From positions 1 to 15,455 of the forward strand of contig NZ_CALFSA010000043.1 in assembly GCF_937919355.1 (NCBI RefSeq): 15,455 nucleotides of DNA, in the 5' to 3' direction. How positions within the stretch are numbered: the first letter of the stretch is position 1; the number at the start of each line of letters is the position of its first letter. Source of the DNA: an uncultured Methanofollis sp. Lineage in GTDB: Archaea; Halobacteriota; Methanomicrobia; Methanomicrobiales; Methanofollaceae. The notes under the pieces are model-generated. The model saw only the letters and a program-made list of their open reading frames with translations, was not told where the DNA came from and made no database searches. Below are positions 1-6,405 of the stretch, in pieces. The position numbers and the translations under genes were made by a program.

Positions 1-62
1 CGCATCGCCCTGATGGCGATCTCGCCCCTGTTTGCGATGAGCACCTTCTCAAAATATCTCAT
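1..62 (-). CDS. pycA: Pyruvate carboxylase subunit A (biotin carboxylase), N-terminal fragment
   Basis: Only the first 20 codons lie in the window; the gene runs off the left edge. Seen: the frame starts at ATG (60-62) and reads MRYFEKVLIANRGEIAIRAM. The ANRGEIAIR stretch is the hallmark N-terminus of biotin carboxylases (ATP-grasp enzymes such as AccC, PycA and propionyl-CoA carboxylase alpha). Context: it lies 18 bp after the stop of pycB on the same strand, so this is very probably the ATP-dependent biotin-carboxylating subunit of the two-subunit archaeal pyruvate carboxylase, which passes CO2 via carboxybiotin to PycB. No strong Shine-Dalgarno is visible in the 18-bp gap, so translation may be coupled to pycB. 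An acetyl/propionyl-CoA carboxylase subunit cannot be excluded from 20 residues alone. Confidence 0.85.
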   Translation of the reverse strand, partial: MRYFEKVLIANRGEIAIRAM

Positions 63-80
63 AGGACCACACAGAGAGGA

Positions 81-1823
81 TTATTCGACCACCATCAGGA
101 CGTCTCCGTTCTGGACGACGTCGCCCGCATCCACAAAGACCTCCGTGACCTTGCCGTCGGCAGGGGCGTAGATCGGGTTCTCCATCTTCATCGCCTCAAG
201 GACCAGGAGGACATCGCCCTTCCGCACCTCGGCGCCGGCAGAGACCCGCACCTCAAGGACCATGCCCTGCATGTTGGACTTGATGCCGCCGGCGATCTCG
301 CCCCGCGGGATCTCCTTCCCGGCCGCGGGTGCGGCCGACTCGACCGCACTCCCCTCGACAGAAAGGATCCGGACGGAGAAGATCTCGCCGTCGACTTCGA
401 CCTCCATGAAACCCGGGACATCGGCGGTGCTCGCCGCCGCCTGCGTCTTCTGCGGGATCGCCTCGGGCTTCCTCTCGCCCTTCAGGAATGACGGGGCGAT
501 CGCCGGGTACATAATGTAGGTGAGGACGTCCTCCTCCTTCCGCACGAGCCCGTCCTTCTGTGCCTGTTCCCGCATCTTCTCGTAGGCAGGTTCGAGGAGG
601 TCGGCGGGCCGCACCGTGATCACGTCCTCGTCGCCGATGATGAGCGTCCTGATCTCGGGCGAGATCGGCGCCGGCGACCGGCCGTACAGGCCGCGGACAT
701 AGTCCTTGACCTCCTTTGTGACATTGGCGTACCTCTTTCCGCCCATCAGGACGTTCAGGACCGCCTGCGTCCCCACGATCTGGGAGGTCGGGGTGACAAG
801 GGGCGGGTAGCCGAGGTCTGCACGCACCTTCGGCAACTCGGCGAAGACCTCGTCCAGGCGGTTGAGGGCGTCCTGCTCCTTCAACTGGGAGACAAGGTTC
901 GAGATCATGCCGCCGGGGAGCTGGTAGATCAGGACGTCGCTGTCCACCCTCTCGGAGATCGGGTTGAGGAGACCGTCGTACTTCTCCCTGACCTTGACAC
1001 AGAGGTCCCTGACCTTATGGAGAGCGTGGAGGTCGATCCCGGTGTCGCGGGCCGTGCCCTTGAGTGCGGCGACCACGCTCTCCGTCGGGGGCTGCGAGGT
1101 GCCGAGGGCGAAGGGCGACATCGCCGTGTCCAGGATGTCGACGCCCGCCTCGATCGCCGCCTGGTAACTCATGGGGGCGATCCCGCTCGTCGAGTGGGAG
1201 TGGAGACAGACCGGTATATCGACCCTCTCCTTGATCCCTGCAATGAGTTCGCGGGCGGCCTCGGGCATGATCAGTCCGGCCATGTCCTTGATGCAGATGG
1301 AGTCGCAGTCACGTGCGGCCATCTCCTCGGCCATATCGATAAAAGTGGCCGTGGTGTGCACAGGACTTGTCGTGTACGAGATCGTACCCTGCAGGTGGGC
1401 GCCTGCCGCCTTCACGCTGGTGAAGGCCTTCTCCATGTTCCTGATATCGTTCAGGGCGTCAAAGACGCGGAAGATATCAACGCCGTTCTTGTAGGCGGCA
1501 CCGACAAAGCGTTCCACGACATCGTCGGGGTAGTGCCGGTAGCCCACCAGGTTCTGCCCCCGCAGCAGCATCTGGATCGGCGTCTTTGCGAGTTCGGCCT
1601 TCAGGTCTCGCAGGCGGTCCCACGGGTCCTCATCGAGAAAACGGATGCAACTGTCGAAAGTCGCACCCCCCCAGGCCTCCAGGGAGAAAAAGCCCACATC
1701 ATCCATCTTCCGAGCCAGAGGGATCATGTCCTCTGTTCTCATGCGGGTGGCGATGAGCGACTGATGGGCATCCCTGAGCGTTGTATCGGTGATATATACC
1801 CTTTTAGAACTGGCAGCACTCAT
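81..1823 (-). CDS. pycB: Pyruvate carboxylase subunit B (carboxyltransferase + biotin carrier domain)
   Basis: This is the biotin-carrying subunit of the two-subunit pyruvate carboxylase. It transfers CO2 from carboxybiotin to pyruvate to give oxaloacetate, the cytoplasmic entry point to aspartate and the partial TCA pathway in methanogens. Seen: an N-terminal DTTLRDAHQS motif opens an HMGL-type TIM barrel (about residues 10-280) with an HSHSTSG metal-binding motif; a PYC/OadA conserved domain follows (LLNPISERVDSDVL, about 290-440); a linker rich in A, E and P leads to a C-terminal biotinyl domain (about 510-580). The biotin-accepting lysine is in EAMKMEN (codon at 186-188). About 580 aa is usual for PycB/OadA-type proteins. 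Start: the frame is open to an ATG at 1844, but the ATG at 1823 is preferred because GAGGT lies six bases upstream of it. A TATA box overlaps the end of ecfT. Oxaloacetate decarboxylase alpha looks similar, but the adjacent pycA argues for the carboxylase. Confidence 0.93.
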   Translation of the reverse strand: MSAASSKRVYITDTTLRDAHQSLIATRMRTEDMIPLARKMDDVGFFSLEAWGGATFDSCIRFLDEDPWDRLRDLKAELAKTPIQMLLRGQNLVGYRHYPDDVVERFVGAAYKNGVDIFRVFDALNDIRNMEKAFTSVKAAGAHLQGTISYTTSPVHTTATFIDMAEEMAARDCDSICIKDMAGLIMPEAARELIAGIKERVDIPVCLHSHSTSGIAPMSYQAAIEAGVDILDTAMSPFALGTSQPPTESVVAALKGTARDTGIDLHALHKVRDLCVKVREKYDGLLNPISERVDSDVLIYQLPGGMISNLVSQLKEQDALNRLDEVFAELPKVRADLGYPPLVTPTSQIVGTQAVLNVLMGGKRYANVTKEVKDYVRGLYGRSPAPISPEIRTLIIGDEDVITVRPADLLEPAYEKMREQAQKDGLVRKEEDVLTYIMYPAIAPSFLKGERKPEAIPQKTQAAASTADVPGFMEVEVDGEIFSVRILSVEGSAVESAAPAAGKEIPRGEIAGGIKSNMQGMVLEVRVSAGAEVRKGDVLLVLEAMKMENPIYAPADGKVTEVFVDAGDVVQNGDVLMVVE

Positions 1824-1877
1824 CTGAATACCTCGGGGCTCCAAAATATCAACAAGCCTCTCAATTTTTCAATCTGA

Positions 1878-2522
1878 TCATATAAATACATCACTAAGAG
1901 GTACAAAAGAGAAAATTACGATAATTCCGGCAAGAGCAGCGGCGTACACGTCTGCTCGTGTCCGTATGAAGACCGGGCAGACCGACCCCCCGCCGGTGTA
2001 GCCGCGCACGGCAAGGAGTGAGGCACGCTCCCTCGACCTCTGCATCTGTGCATGGAGGAGGCCGAGGCCGAGGGGGACGACTGCGCCGATACCGCGGCCT
2101 TTTCCCTTCAGTCTCAGGGCCATCCTCATCCGCGCGATGTCCCCCTCCAGGGAGGCGAGCGCTTCCATGCCCATCTCGCCGGCAAGGCCGATGTCGAAAC
2201 CCAGATGTTTCCCGAAGAGGGAGACGCCGGCGCCGAGGAGTTCGCCCGGGATGCGTTCGCTGTACGCCCAGAAAGCAATGAGAAAGACTGCCGCAAGGCG
2301 AAAGAAGTAGGCGAGGCCGCCGCCTGCGGTGACCTCGGTGACGGCGGCGGTGATGCCGAGGGTGAGGAGGACGACGGCCCCGGCGGTCCGCGGCGGGAGG
2401 GAGGCGCGTCTCCTGCTGAATACCGCCCACCAGAGGAAGACGAGGGCGGCGCCGTGCACCGACTGGAAGGCGGCAATGGAGAGGGCAAAGATACAGAAGA
2501 GTCTCAGTCGTGCGTCCTGCAT
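1878..2522 (-). CDS. ecfT: ECF transporter transmembrane coupling subunit EcfT
   Basis: This is the energy-coupling membrane subunit that links the substrate-binding BioY subunit to the two ATPases. Seen: 214 aa with hydrophobic spans at about 8-35, 45-65, 69-87, 146-158 and 193-210. Before the last span a cytoplasmic segment carries ALRLKG (135-140) and AVRGY (171-175), which match the two Ala-Arg-Gly-type coupling motifs of EcfT/CbiQ/BioN proteins that contact the ATPases. The protein is short for EcfT but close to the BioN size. Start: a much longer open frame exists upstream (to 2756) but its sequence is a shadow of ecfA2. The ATG at 2522 has GGAGGCG just upstream and overlaps the end of ecfA2 by 19 bp, which implies translational coupling. 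The adjacent bioY suggests biotin as the substrate, but a shared ECF module serving other S-components is possible. Confidence 0.85.
   Translation of the reverse strand: MQDARLRLFCIFALSIAAFQSVHGAALVFLWWAVFSRRRASLPPRTAGAVVLLTLGITAAVTEVTAGGGLAYFFRLAAVFLIAFWAYSERIPGELLGAGVSLFGKHLGFDIGLAGEMGMEALASLEGDIARMRMALRLKGKGRGIGAVVPLGLGLLHAQMQRSRERASLLAVRGYTGGGSVCPVFIRTRADVYAAALAGIIVIFSFVPLSDVFI
1879..1887 (-). promoter_or_regulatory. TATA box for pycBA
   Basis: On the minus strand the sequence reads ATTTATATG. It lies across the last codons of ecfT, about 58 bp upstream of the preferred pycB start. Archaeal transcription usually begins about 25 bp downstream of the TATA centre, which would give a leader of about 30 nt containing the pycB Shine-Dalgarno. 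This suggests pycBA can be transcribed independently of the biotin-transport genes, although read-through from them is also likely. No experimental support is available. Confidence 0.5.
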
Positions 2523-3202
2523 AACGCCTCCATCGCGTCCTGAAACCTGATGTTCTCCGGCACGACACCGGCGTCGAGGGCGTACCTGAGGTACGGCGGG
2601 GCGTGACGCCATGCCGGGATGGCGTCCGGCACCCTGCCGAGACAGACAACCTGTCCGTCCTCGACCTCCCAGAGGTAGTCGACCTGCGGGAGCACCTGTC
2701 TCTCGTGGGTGAAGATGACGGTGACGCCCCCTTTTCGCTCGTTCACCAGAGTGCACACGCGCTTTTTCTGGACGCAGTCAAGGGAACTGAAGGGTTCGTC
2801 GAGGATGAGGAGGTCGTACGCCCTCGTAAAAACGCAGGCGAGGTGGAGGCGCTTGAGTTCGCCGCGGGAGAGGGTGAAGGGGTCGTCCTCCCGGCGGTCG
2901 GCAAGGCCGCAGAGGGCCGTGACCTCTGCCGGGTCGGCGCCGTATGAACTCACCTCGGCCCCGACCGTTGCCTCGGTGACATGGTATTCAGGGTTCTGGA
3001 AGGAGAGGGTGAGGGAGGAGATGCCGTCCCTCGTGACCGTCCCCTCCGGGGGTCGGACGAGGCCGGCGAGGAGGAGGGCGAGGGTCGTCTTCCCGCTCCC
3101 CACTCTCCCGCTGACAAGGTGGACGCCTTCCCCGAAGACGCCGGAGCAGGTGAGGGTGAAGGCGCCGCGCCTGAAGGTGACGCCCTCAAGCCTGACGTCC
3201 AC
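2504..3202 (-). CDS. ecfA2: ECF transporter ATPase subunit (second, consensus catalytic motifs)
   Basis: This is an ABC-type ATPase of 232 aa that powers the ECF importer with ecfA1 and ecfT. Seen: Walker A GRVGSGKTT (32-40), Q-loop SFQNPE with Q69, Walker B LLILDEP with catalytic E136, D-loop SSLD and H-loop THE with H166. The signature is LSRGE (111-115), with Arg where the first Gly of LSGGE is expected. The ATP-hydrolysing residues are therefore intact but the signature it offers to its partner is altered. After about residue 190 a C-terminal extension typical of EcfA proteins follows. Start: GTG at 3202, with GGAGGA seven bases upstream, overlapping the ecfA1 stop by 17 bp. The opposite strand also has long open frames here, but they are high-GC shadows. 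Confidence 0.87.
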   Translation of the reverse strand: MDVRLEGVTFRRGAFTLTCSGVFGEGVHLVSGRVGSGKTTLALLLAGLVRPPEGTVTRDGISSLTLSFQNPEYHVTEATVGAEVSSYGADPAEVTALCGLADRREDDPFTLSRGELKRLHLACVFTRAYDLLILDEPFSSLDCVQKKRVCTLVNERKGGVTVIFTHERQVLPQVDYLWEVEDGQVVCLGRVPDAIPAWRHAPPYLRYALDAGVVPENIRFQDAMEALCRTHD

Positions 3203-3869
3203 GGGCGATCCTCCAGAGGGGCGGGTAGAAACAGGTCTGTTCGCGGGCGGCGAAGACGGCGGCGGGCGTGCCGATCTCGCCGACCCGTCCTTTCTCCAGG
3301 TAGAGCACGGTATCGGCCCGCGCTGCGGTGGCCATGTCCTGGGTGCAGCGGACGCAGTACCGGCACCTCGACCTCGATAGGGCCTCCTCGACGACCTCCG
3401 CCGTCTCGCCGTCGAGGTGGGAGTCGAACTCGTCGAGGACGAGCACCTCCGGGTCTGTCGAGAGGGCGGTCGCGAGTGCTACAAGGGCCCGCTCGCCGCC
3501 GGAGAGTTCCCTGACCGTGCGGGGGAGGAAGTCCTCGATCCCGACGAGACGTGCGGCCGCGTCGACCCGCCTCTCCACTTCCCTGCAGGGGATACCGGCG
3601 AAACGAGAGGGACTCGCGATCTCGTCGTCGACGCGGGTGAAGAGGATGCTCTGGTCCGGGAACTCAGTGACCCACCCGACGTCGACCTGCCGTGGCAGGC
3701 GGCCGTCGATGGTGATCCTGCCCTTGTGGGGGACAGCGATGCCGGAAAGAAGAGAGAGAAGAGTTGACTTGCCGCTCCCGTTCTCGCCGATGAGGGCGGT
3801 GTGCCCCTCACCGATCCTGAGGGAGGGGACAGAGAGGATACCATGGACGAGGCCGGCGATCTCGATCAT
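3186..3869 (-). CDS. ecfA1: ECF transporter ATPase subunit (first, with non-consensus Q- and H-loops)
   Basis: This is an ABC-type ATPase of 227 aa, the partner of ecfA2. Seen: Walker A GENGSGKST (28-36), signature LSGGE (122-126), Walker B VLVLDE with E147, and D-loop SHLD. Two normally invariant positions differ. The Q-loop, normally FQNPD, reads TEFPD with Glu69, and the H-loop, normally THD, reads TQD with Gln177 (codon CAG). The ATP site built from this subunit's Walker motifs is thus probably slow or regulatory. Start: ATG at 3867-3869 overlaps the bioY TGA stop (ATGA). The frame is open far upstream (to 4301), but that part is out of frame with bioY and not protein-like. The EcfA1/EcfA2 names are assigned by gene order only. 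Confidence 0.86.
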   Translation of the reverse strand: MIEIAGLVHGILSVPSLRIGEGHTALIGENGSGKSTLLSLLSGIAVPHKGRITIDGRLPRQVDVGWVTEFPDQSILFTRVDDEIASPSRFAGIPCREVERRVDAAARLVGIEDFLPRTVRELSGGERALVALATALSTDPEVLVLDEFDSHLDGETAEVVEEALSRSRCRYCVRCTQDMATAARADTVLYLEKGRVGEIGTPAAVFAAREQTCFYPPLWRIARGRQA

Positions 3870-4375
3870 GTCAGTCTTCGTGCGACGATATATGCGGCCG
3901 CCGCCTTGACGGCGTCGCCGGGGAGGAAGGGCACCATCCCGACGAGAGTTGCGGCCACAAGTCCCATGCCTGTCGAGTACGCAAGCCAGGAGACCCCGAA
4001 GAGGTAGATCGCCAGCGATGCGGCGGCAAGGCCGGCGGCCCTGACCATCTCGGCGTCCCTCTCGTACGCAAGGCCTGCAATGAGGGCCGCGGCGACGAAC
4101 CCGACGATGAACCCCCCTGTCGGCCCCATCAGGACGCCGATGCCTGCCGTGCCGTTGTGGAAGACCGGGAGACCGAGGAGGCCGAGGAGGAGGTACAGCG
4201 CCGCGGGCACCACCGCCCACCTCTTCATGACCGCCCCGGAGAGGAGGACGAAGAAGGTCTGGAGGGTGAGAGGCACGGGGACGAAGGGGATGGAGACCCA
4301 CGACCCCGCGGTGATCAGGGCGACAAAGCCGGCAGACTCTGCGATAATGCGGGAACGCTCTTCACTGCCGTACAT
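3866..4375 (-). CDS. bioY: Biotin transporter substrate-binding subunit BioY
   Basis: This is the S-component of the biotin ECF importer, an integral membrane protein that binds biotin. Seen: 169 aa, very hydrophobic, with about six membrane spans. The BioY signature PVPLTLQTFFVLLSG is at 33-47, followed by a Gly-rich GPTGGFIVGF segment (84-93) and a C-terminal PGDAVKAAAAYIV helix, all characteristic of the family. It starts at ATG 4373-4375 with AAGGCGG upstream, 9 bp after the birA stop. Its stop overlaps the ecfA1 start by 4 bp. The run birA-bioY-ecfA-ecfA-ecfT gives a complete importer plus the ligase that uses the imported vitamin. Confidence 0.93.
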   Translation of the reverse strand: MYGSEERSRIIAESAGFVALITAGSWVSIPFVPVPLTLQTFFVLLSGAVMKRWAVVPAALYLLLGLLGLPVFHNGTAGIGVLMGPTGGFIVGFVAAALIAGLAYERDAEMVRAAGLAAASLAIYLFGVSWLAYSTGMGLVAATLVGMVPFLPGDAVKAAAAYIVARRLT

Positions 4376-4384
4376 GGTCCGCCT

Positions 4385-5365
4385 TCAGAGGTGCATGCAG
4401 TCGCCTGCCACGACCTTCTCGATCCTGCCGTTGTCACGCCTGATGATCAGGGCGCCGTGCTGGTCGATGTCGATGGCGACGCCCTCGAAGGTCTTCCGCA
4501 TCGTCCTGATCGAGACGCGGCTATCGAGAGTGCGGGAGAGACTCTTCCACTCCCTGACGATCGGGTCGTACTCGCCGCTTTCCAGGATCTGGTACTTCCC
4601 CTCGAACTCTTTCAGGACTGTCGTGAGCAGGGACGCCCGGTCGACTTCGTGGCCGAGTTCGGTCATGACAGAGGTGACCGTCTTCTGGAGGTCGGGGGGA
4701 AGGTCGCCGAGGTCCACGTTGGCGTCGATGCCGATGCCGAGGAGACAGTAGTTGACATTCTCCCCCTCGGTCGAGAGTTCGACCAGGAGTCCGGCCACCT
4801 TCTTGTCGCCGATGAAGACGTCGTTCGGCCACTTGATCAGTGCGCCGAGGTCGTACTTCCGCCTGATCGCGCGGGCGATCGCAATGGAGGCGGCCATCGT
4901 GATCAGGAAGAGCGAATTGACCGGGATCGTCGGTTTCAGGATGAGGCTCGCCCAGATACCGCCCTTCGGCGAGACCCAGGCGCGGCCCATCCGCCCGAAG
5001 CCGCCGGTCTGTTCTTCGGCGACGATCAGGGTGCCGTGGAGGGCCGCCGGGTCCTCTTCGGTACAGAGTTTCCGTGCCGTCCAGTTCGTCGAACCGACAC
5101 TCTCGTAGTACCTGATCTCCCGGCCCATCACCGTGGTCCTGAGCGTCCGTCCGATCTCTTCGGGTGTGATCGCTCCCCCGCCCTTCACAAGGAGATAACC
5201 CGACCCCCGCGAGAACTCGATGTCGTGCCCGGTCTCGCGCAGGCTCTTGATATGGCGTGCGACCGACGAACCGGGTATATCGAGGGCCTCGCTGATCTGG
5301 TCAGCGGTGATGGGGTCTTCGGCCGATTCGAGTATCTTCAGAACTTTCTCAGTAACATCATTCAT
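4385..5365 (-). CDS. birA: Bifunctional biotin protein ligase with N-terminal winged helix (BirA type)
   Basis: It activates biotin with ATP to biotinyl-AMP and transfers it to the acceptor lysine, here presumably PycB. Seen: 326 aa. An N-terminal winged helix-turn-helix (about 5-62; ITADQISEALDIPGSSVARH then a GSGYLL wing) means it may also act as a biotin-responsive repressor. The ligase core has SVGSTN (89-94), the nucleotide loop GGFGRMGRAW (121-130), KWPNDV (178-183), then GLLVE and GIGIDANV. The C-terminal SH3-like cap (FEGVAIDIDQHGALII) is present. Start: ATG 5363-5365, with AAGGT about nine bases upstream and 5 bp after the upstream stop. Followed at 9 bp by bioY. A BirA operator, if used, could lie before this operon or before pycB, but no obvious dyad was recognised. 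Confidence 0.94.
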   Translation of the reverse strand: MNDVTEKVLKILESAEDPITADQISEALDIPGSSVARHIKSLRETGHDIEFSRGSGYLLVKGGGAITPEEIGRTLRTTVMGREIRYYESVGSTNWTARKLCTEEDPAALHGTLIVAEEQTGGFGRMGRAWVSPKGGIWASLILKPTIPVNSLFLITMAASIAIARAIRRKYDLGALIKWPNDVFIGDKKVAGLLVELSTEGENVNYCLLGIGIDANVDLGDLPPDLQKTVTSVMTELGHEVDRASLLTTVLKEFEGKYQILESGEYDPIVREWKSLSRTLDSRVSIRTMRKTFEGVAIDIDQHGALIIRRDNGRIEKVVAGDCMHL

Positions 5366-5370
5366 GGCTA

Positions 5371-5793
5371 TTACCTTTTTGCGGAGATCGATTCTGTGGG
5401 GAGGGGACAGGGGTCTTTTCCGCAGACCTGTTGCAGGATCGCAGACTGGTGCTCCATGAGGGTGGCGAGGTCGAAGATCCCGGTGATGTCGACGACGCCG
5501 ATCGCGCCGATCGCCTTCCCTTCGGAATCGCGGACAGGTGCGACGACGACAGGCACCCCCTTGTACGGGCCTGAGGGCGGCACATCTTTTTTCAGTCTGT
5601 TCTCTGCAATGGCGGCTTCGAGGAGCGGACCGGTATAGTGACCGTCGATCACTCTCCCGTCCTCAACACGCAGTCCGGGGGCGTCCCGCGACCGTGCCGT
5701 GACCGGCAACTTGTTGAGGAGGAGATGGACCGCCATCACCACCGGCATGAGATCGTCTGTCGTGGATGAAGCGGAAATGATATACTGGTCCAT
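5371..5793 (-). CDS. DUF2111-like conserved methanogen protein
   Basis: Function unknown. The 140-aa sequence resembles, from memory, the DUF2111 proteins found in methanogens; this is recognition, not a search. Seen: a helical start (MPVVMAVHLLLNKLPV), a central segment with DGRVIDGHYTG, then APVRDSEGKAIGAIGVVDITGIFDLATL, a pattern reminiscent of small-ligand-sensing PAS/GAF-like domains, and a short tail with two Cys. No membrane span. Start: the frame opens at ATG 5814, but ATG 5791-5793 is preferred because AGGTGG sits about five bases before it. It lies 5 bp upstream of birA, so the two are almost certainly co-transcribed, and 30 bp after the 193-aa gene. Confidence 0.75.
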   Translation of the reverse strand: MDQYIISASSTTDDLMPVVMAVHLLLNKLPVTARSRDAPGLRVEDGRVIDGHYTGPLLEAAIAENRLKKDVPPSGPYKGVPVVVAPVRDSEGKAIGAIGVVDITGIFDLATLMEHQSAILQQVCGKDPCPLPTESISAKR

Positions 5794-5823
5794 TATTCCA
5801 CCTGTACTCTCCATTACACTCTT

Positions 5824-6405
5824 CTAAAATAAGGTTTCTCTTTCAGCGGTACAGAATGTACCGACAAACCGGGCTGAGGGGTATTCGTGGATGCTGGTGA
5901 CGACGACAATGCCCTTCCCGACTGTCTTTGCAAGGACGACCGCCTCCCCTTCGGGTGTTGCGGCGACGATCTCGGCGTCGGTGGCGGGGAAGACGCCGTC
6001 GGTCTCGACGGCCTCGGGGTCGTAGTCCTCGACGATGGCGGCGTACTCGCTCCCGGAGGAGAAGACAAGTTTTCTCTGTTTGAACTCGTGCCTGTACTCC
6101 ACCCTGAAGGGGAGCCAGTCATAGGCGCCGGGCCTCTCGTCCATCGCCCCGAAGACGAGGAGGTGGCCACCGTTCTCGACGAAGGCCTTGATGCGGGGGG
6201 CGGCGGCCCGGAGTGCCGGGAGGAGGCGGGAGTAGCGGGGGTTCGCAAACCCGGTCGGCACGATGAGGGCGACGTATTTCCCCCGGTAGAAGGGAGAGGC
6301 GACGAGCAACTGGTTGACGGGGTCGCAACTGACCCCGCAGCACTCGTTGACGAACCTGTTGAAGGTGCCTGGTTCGTCCCAGAGGACTGCCGCCTTTGCG
6401 GTCAC
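5824..6405 (-). CDS. Conserved hypothetical protein, glutamine-amidotransferase-like/ThuA-like fold suspected
   Basis: Function not recognised. Seen: 193 aa, soluble, with alternating hydrophobic strands and helices. YVALIVPTGFANPRYSRLL is followed by IKAFVENGGHLLVFGAMDE, which resembles the strand-turn of class I glutamine-amidotransferase-like or ThuA-like Rossmann folds. A central segment YDWLPFRVEYRHEF and a late VGKGIVVVTSIHEYPS strand complete the pattern. There is a Cys pair (NECCGVSC) near the N-terminus but no obvious Cys-His-Glu triad. The start is GTG (6403-6405), overlapping the rtcB stop as GTGA, so translation is coupled to rtcB. This coupling suggests a role near RNA ligation or repair, but that is inference. 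Confidence 0.75.
   Translation of the reverse strand: MTAKAAVLWDEPGTFNRFVNECCGVSCDPVNQLLVASPFYRGKYVALIVPTGFANPRYSRLLPALRAAAPRIKAFVENGGHLLVFGAMDERPGAYDWLPFRVEYRHEFKQRKLVFSSGSEYAAIVEDYDPEAVETDGVFPATDAEIVAATPEGEAVVLAKTVGKGIVVVTSIHEYPSARFVGTFCTAERETLF

Noticed and set aside
1017..1877. Open frame of 286 codons on the plus strand, opposite pycB
   Set aside because: Antisense of the conserved carboxyltransferase domain; composition typical of a shadow.
3870..4301. N-terminal extension of ecfA1 to an upstream ATG
   Set aside because: It would overlap nearly all of bioY in another frame and is Arg/Gly/Pro-rich shadow sequence. The ATG in the ATGA overlap gives a normal EcfA length.
4157..5638. Open frame of 493 codons on the plus strand, opposite birA and bioY
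   Set aside because: Same shadow effect. The minus strand encodes a motif-complete biotin protein ligase and BioY; the plus frame is low-complexity D/R/G/E sequence.
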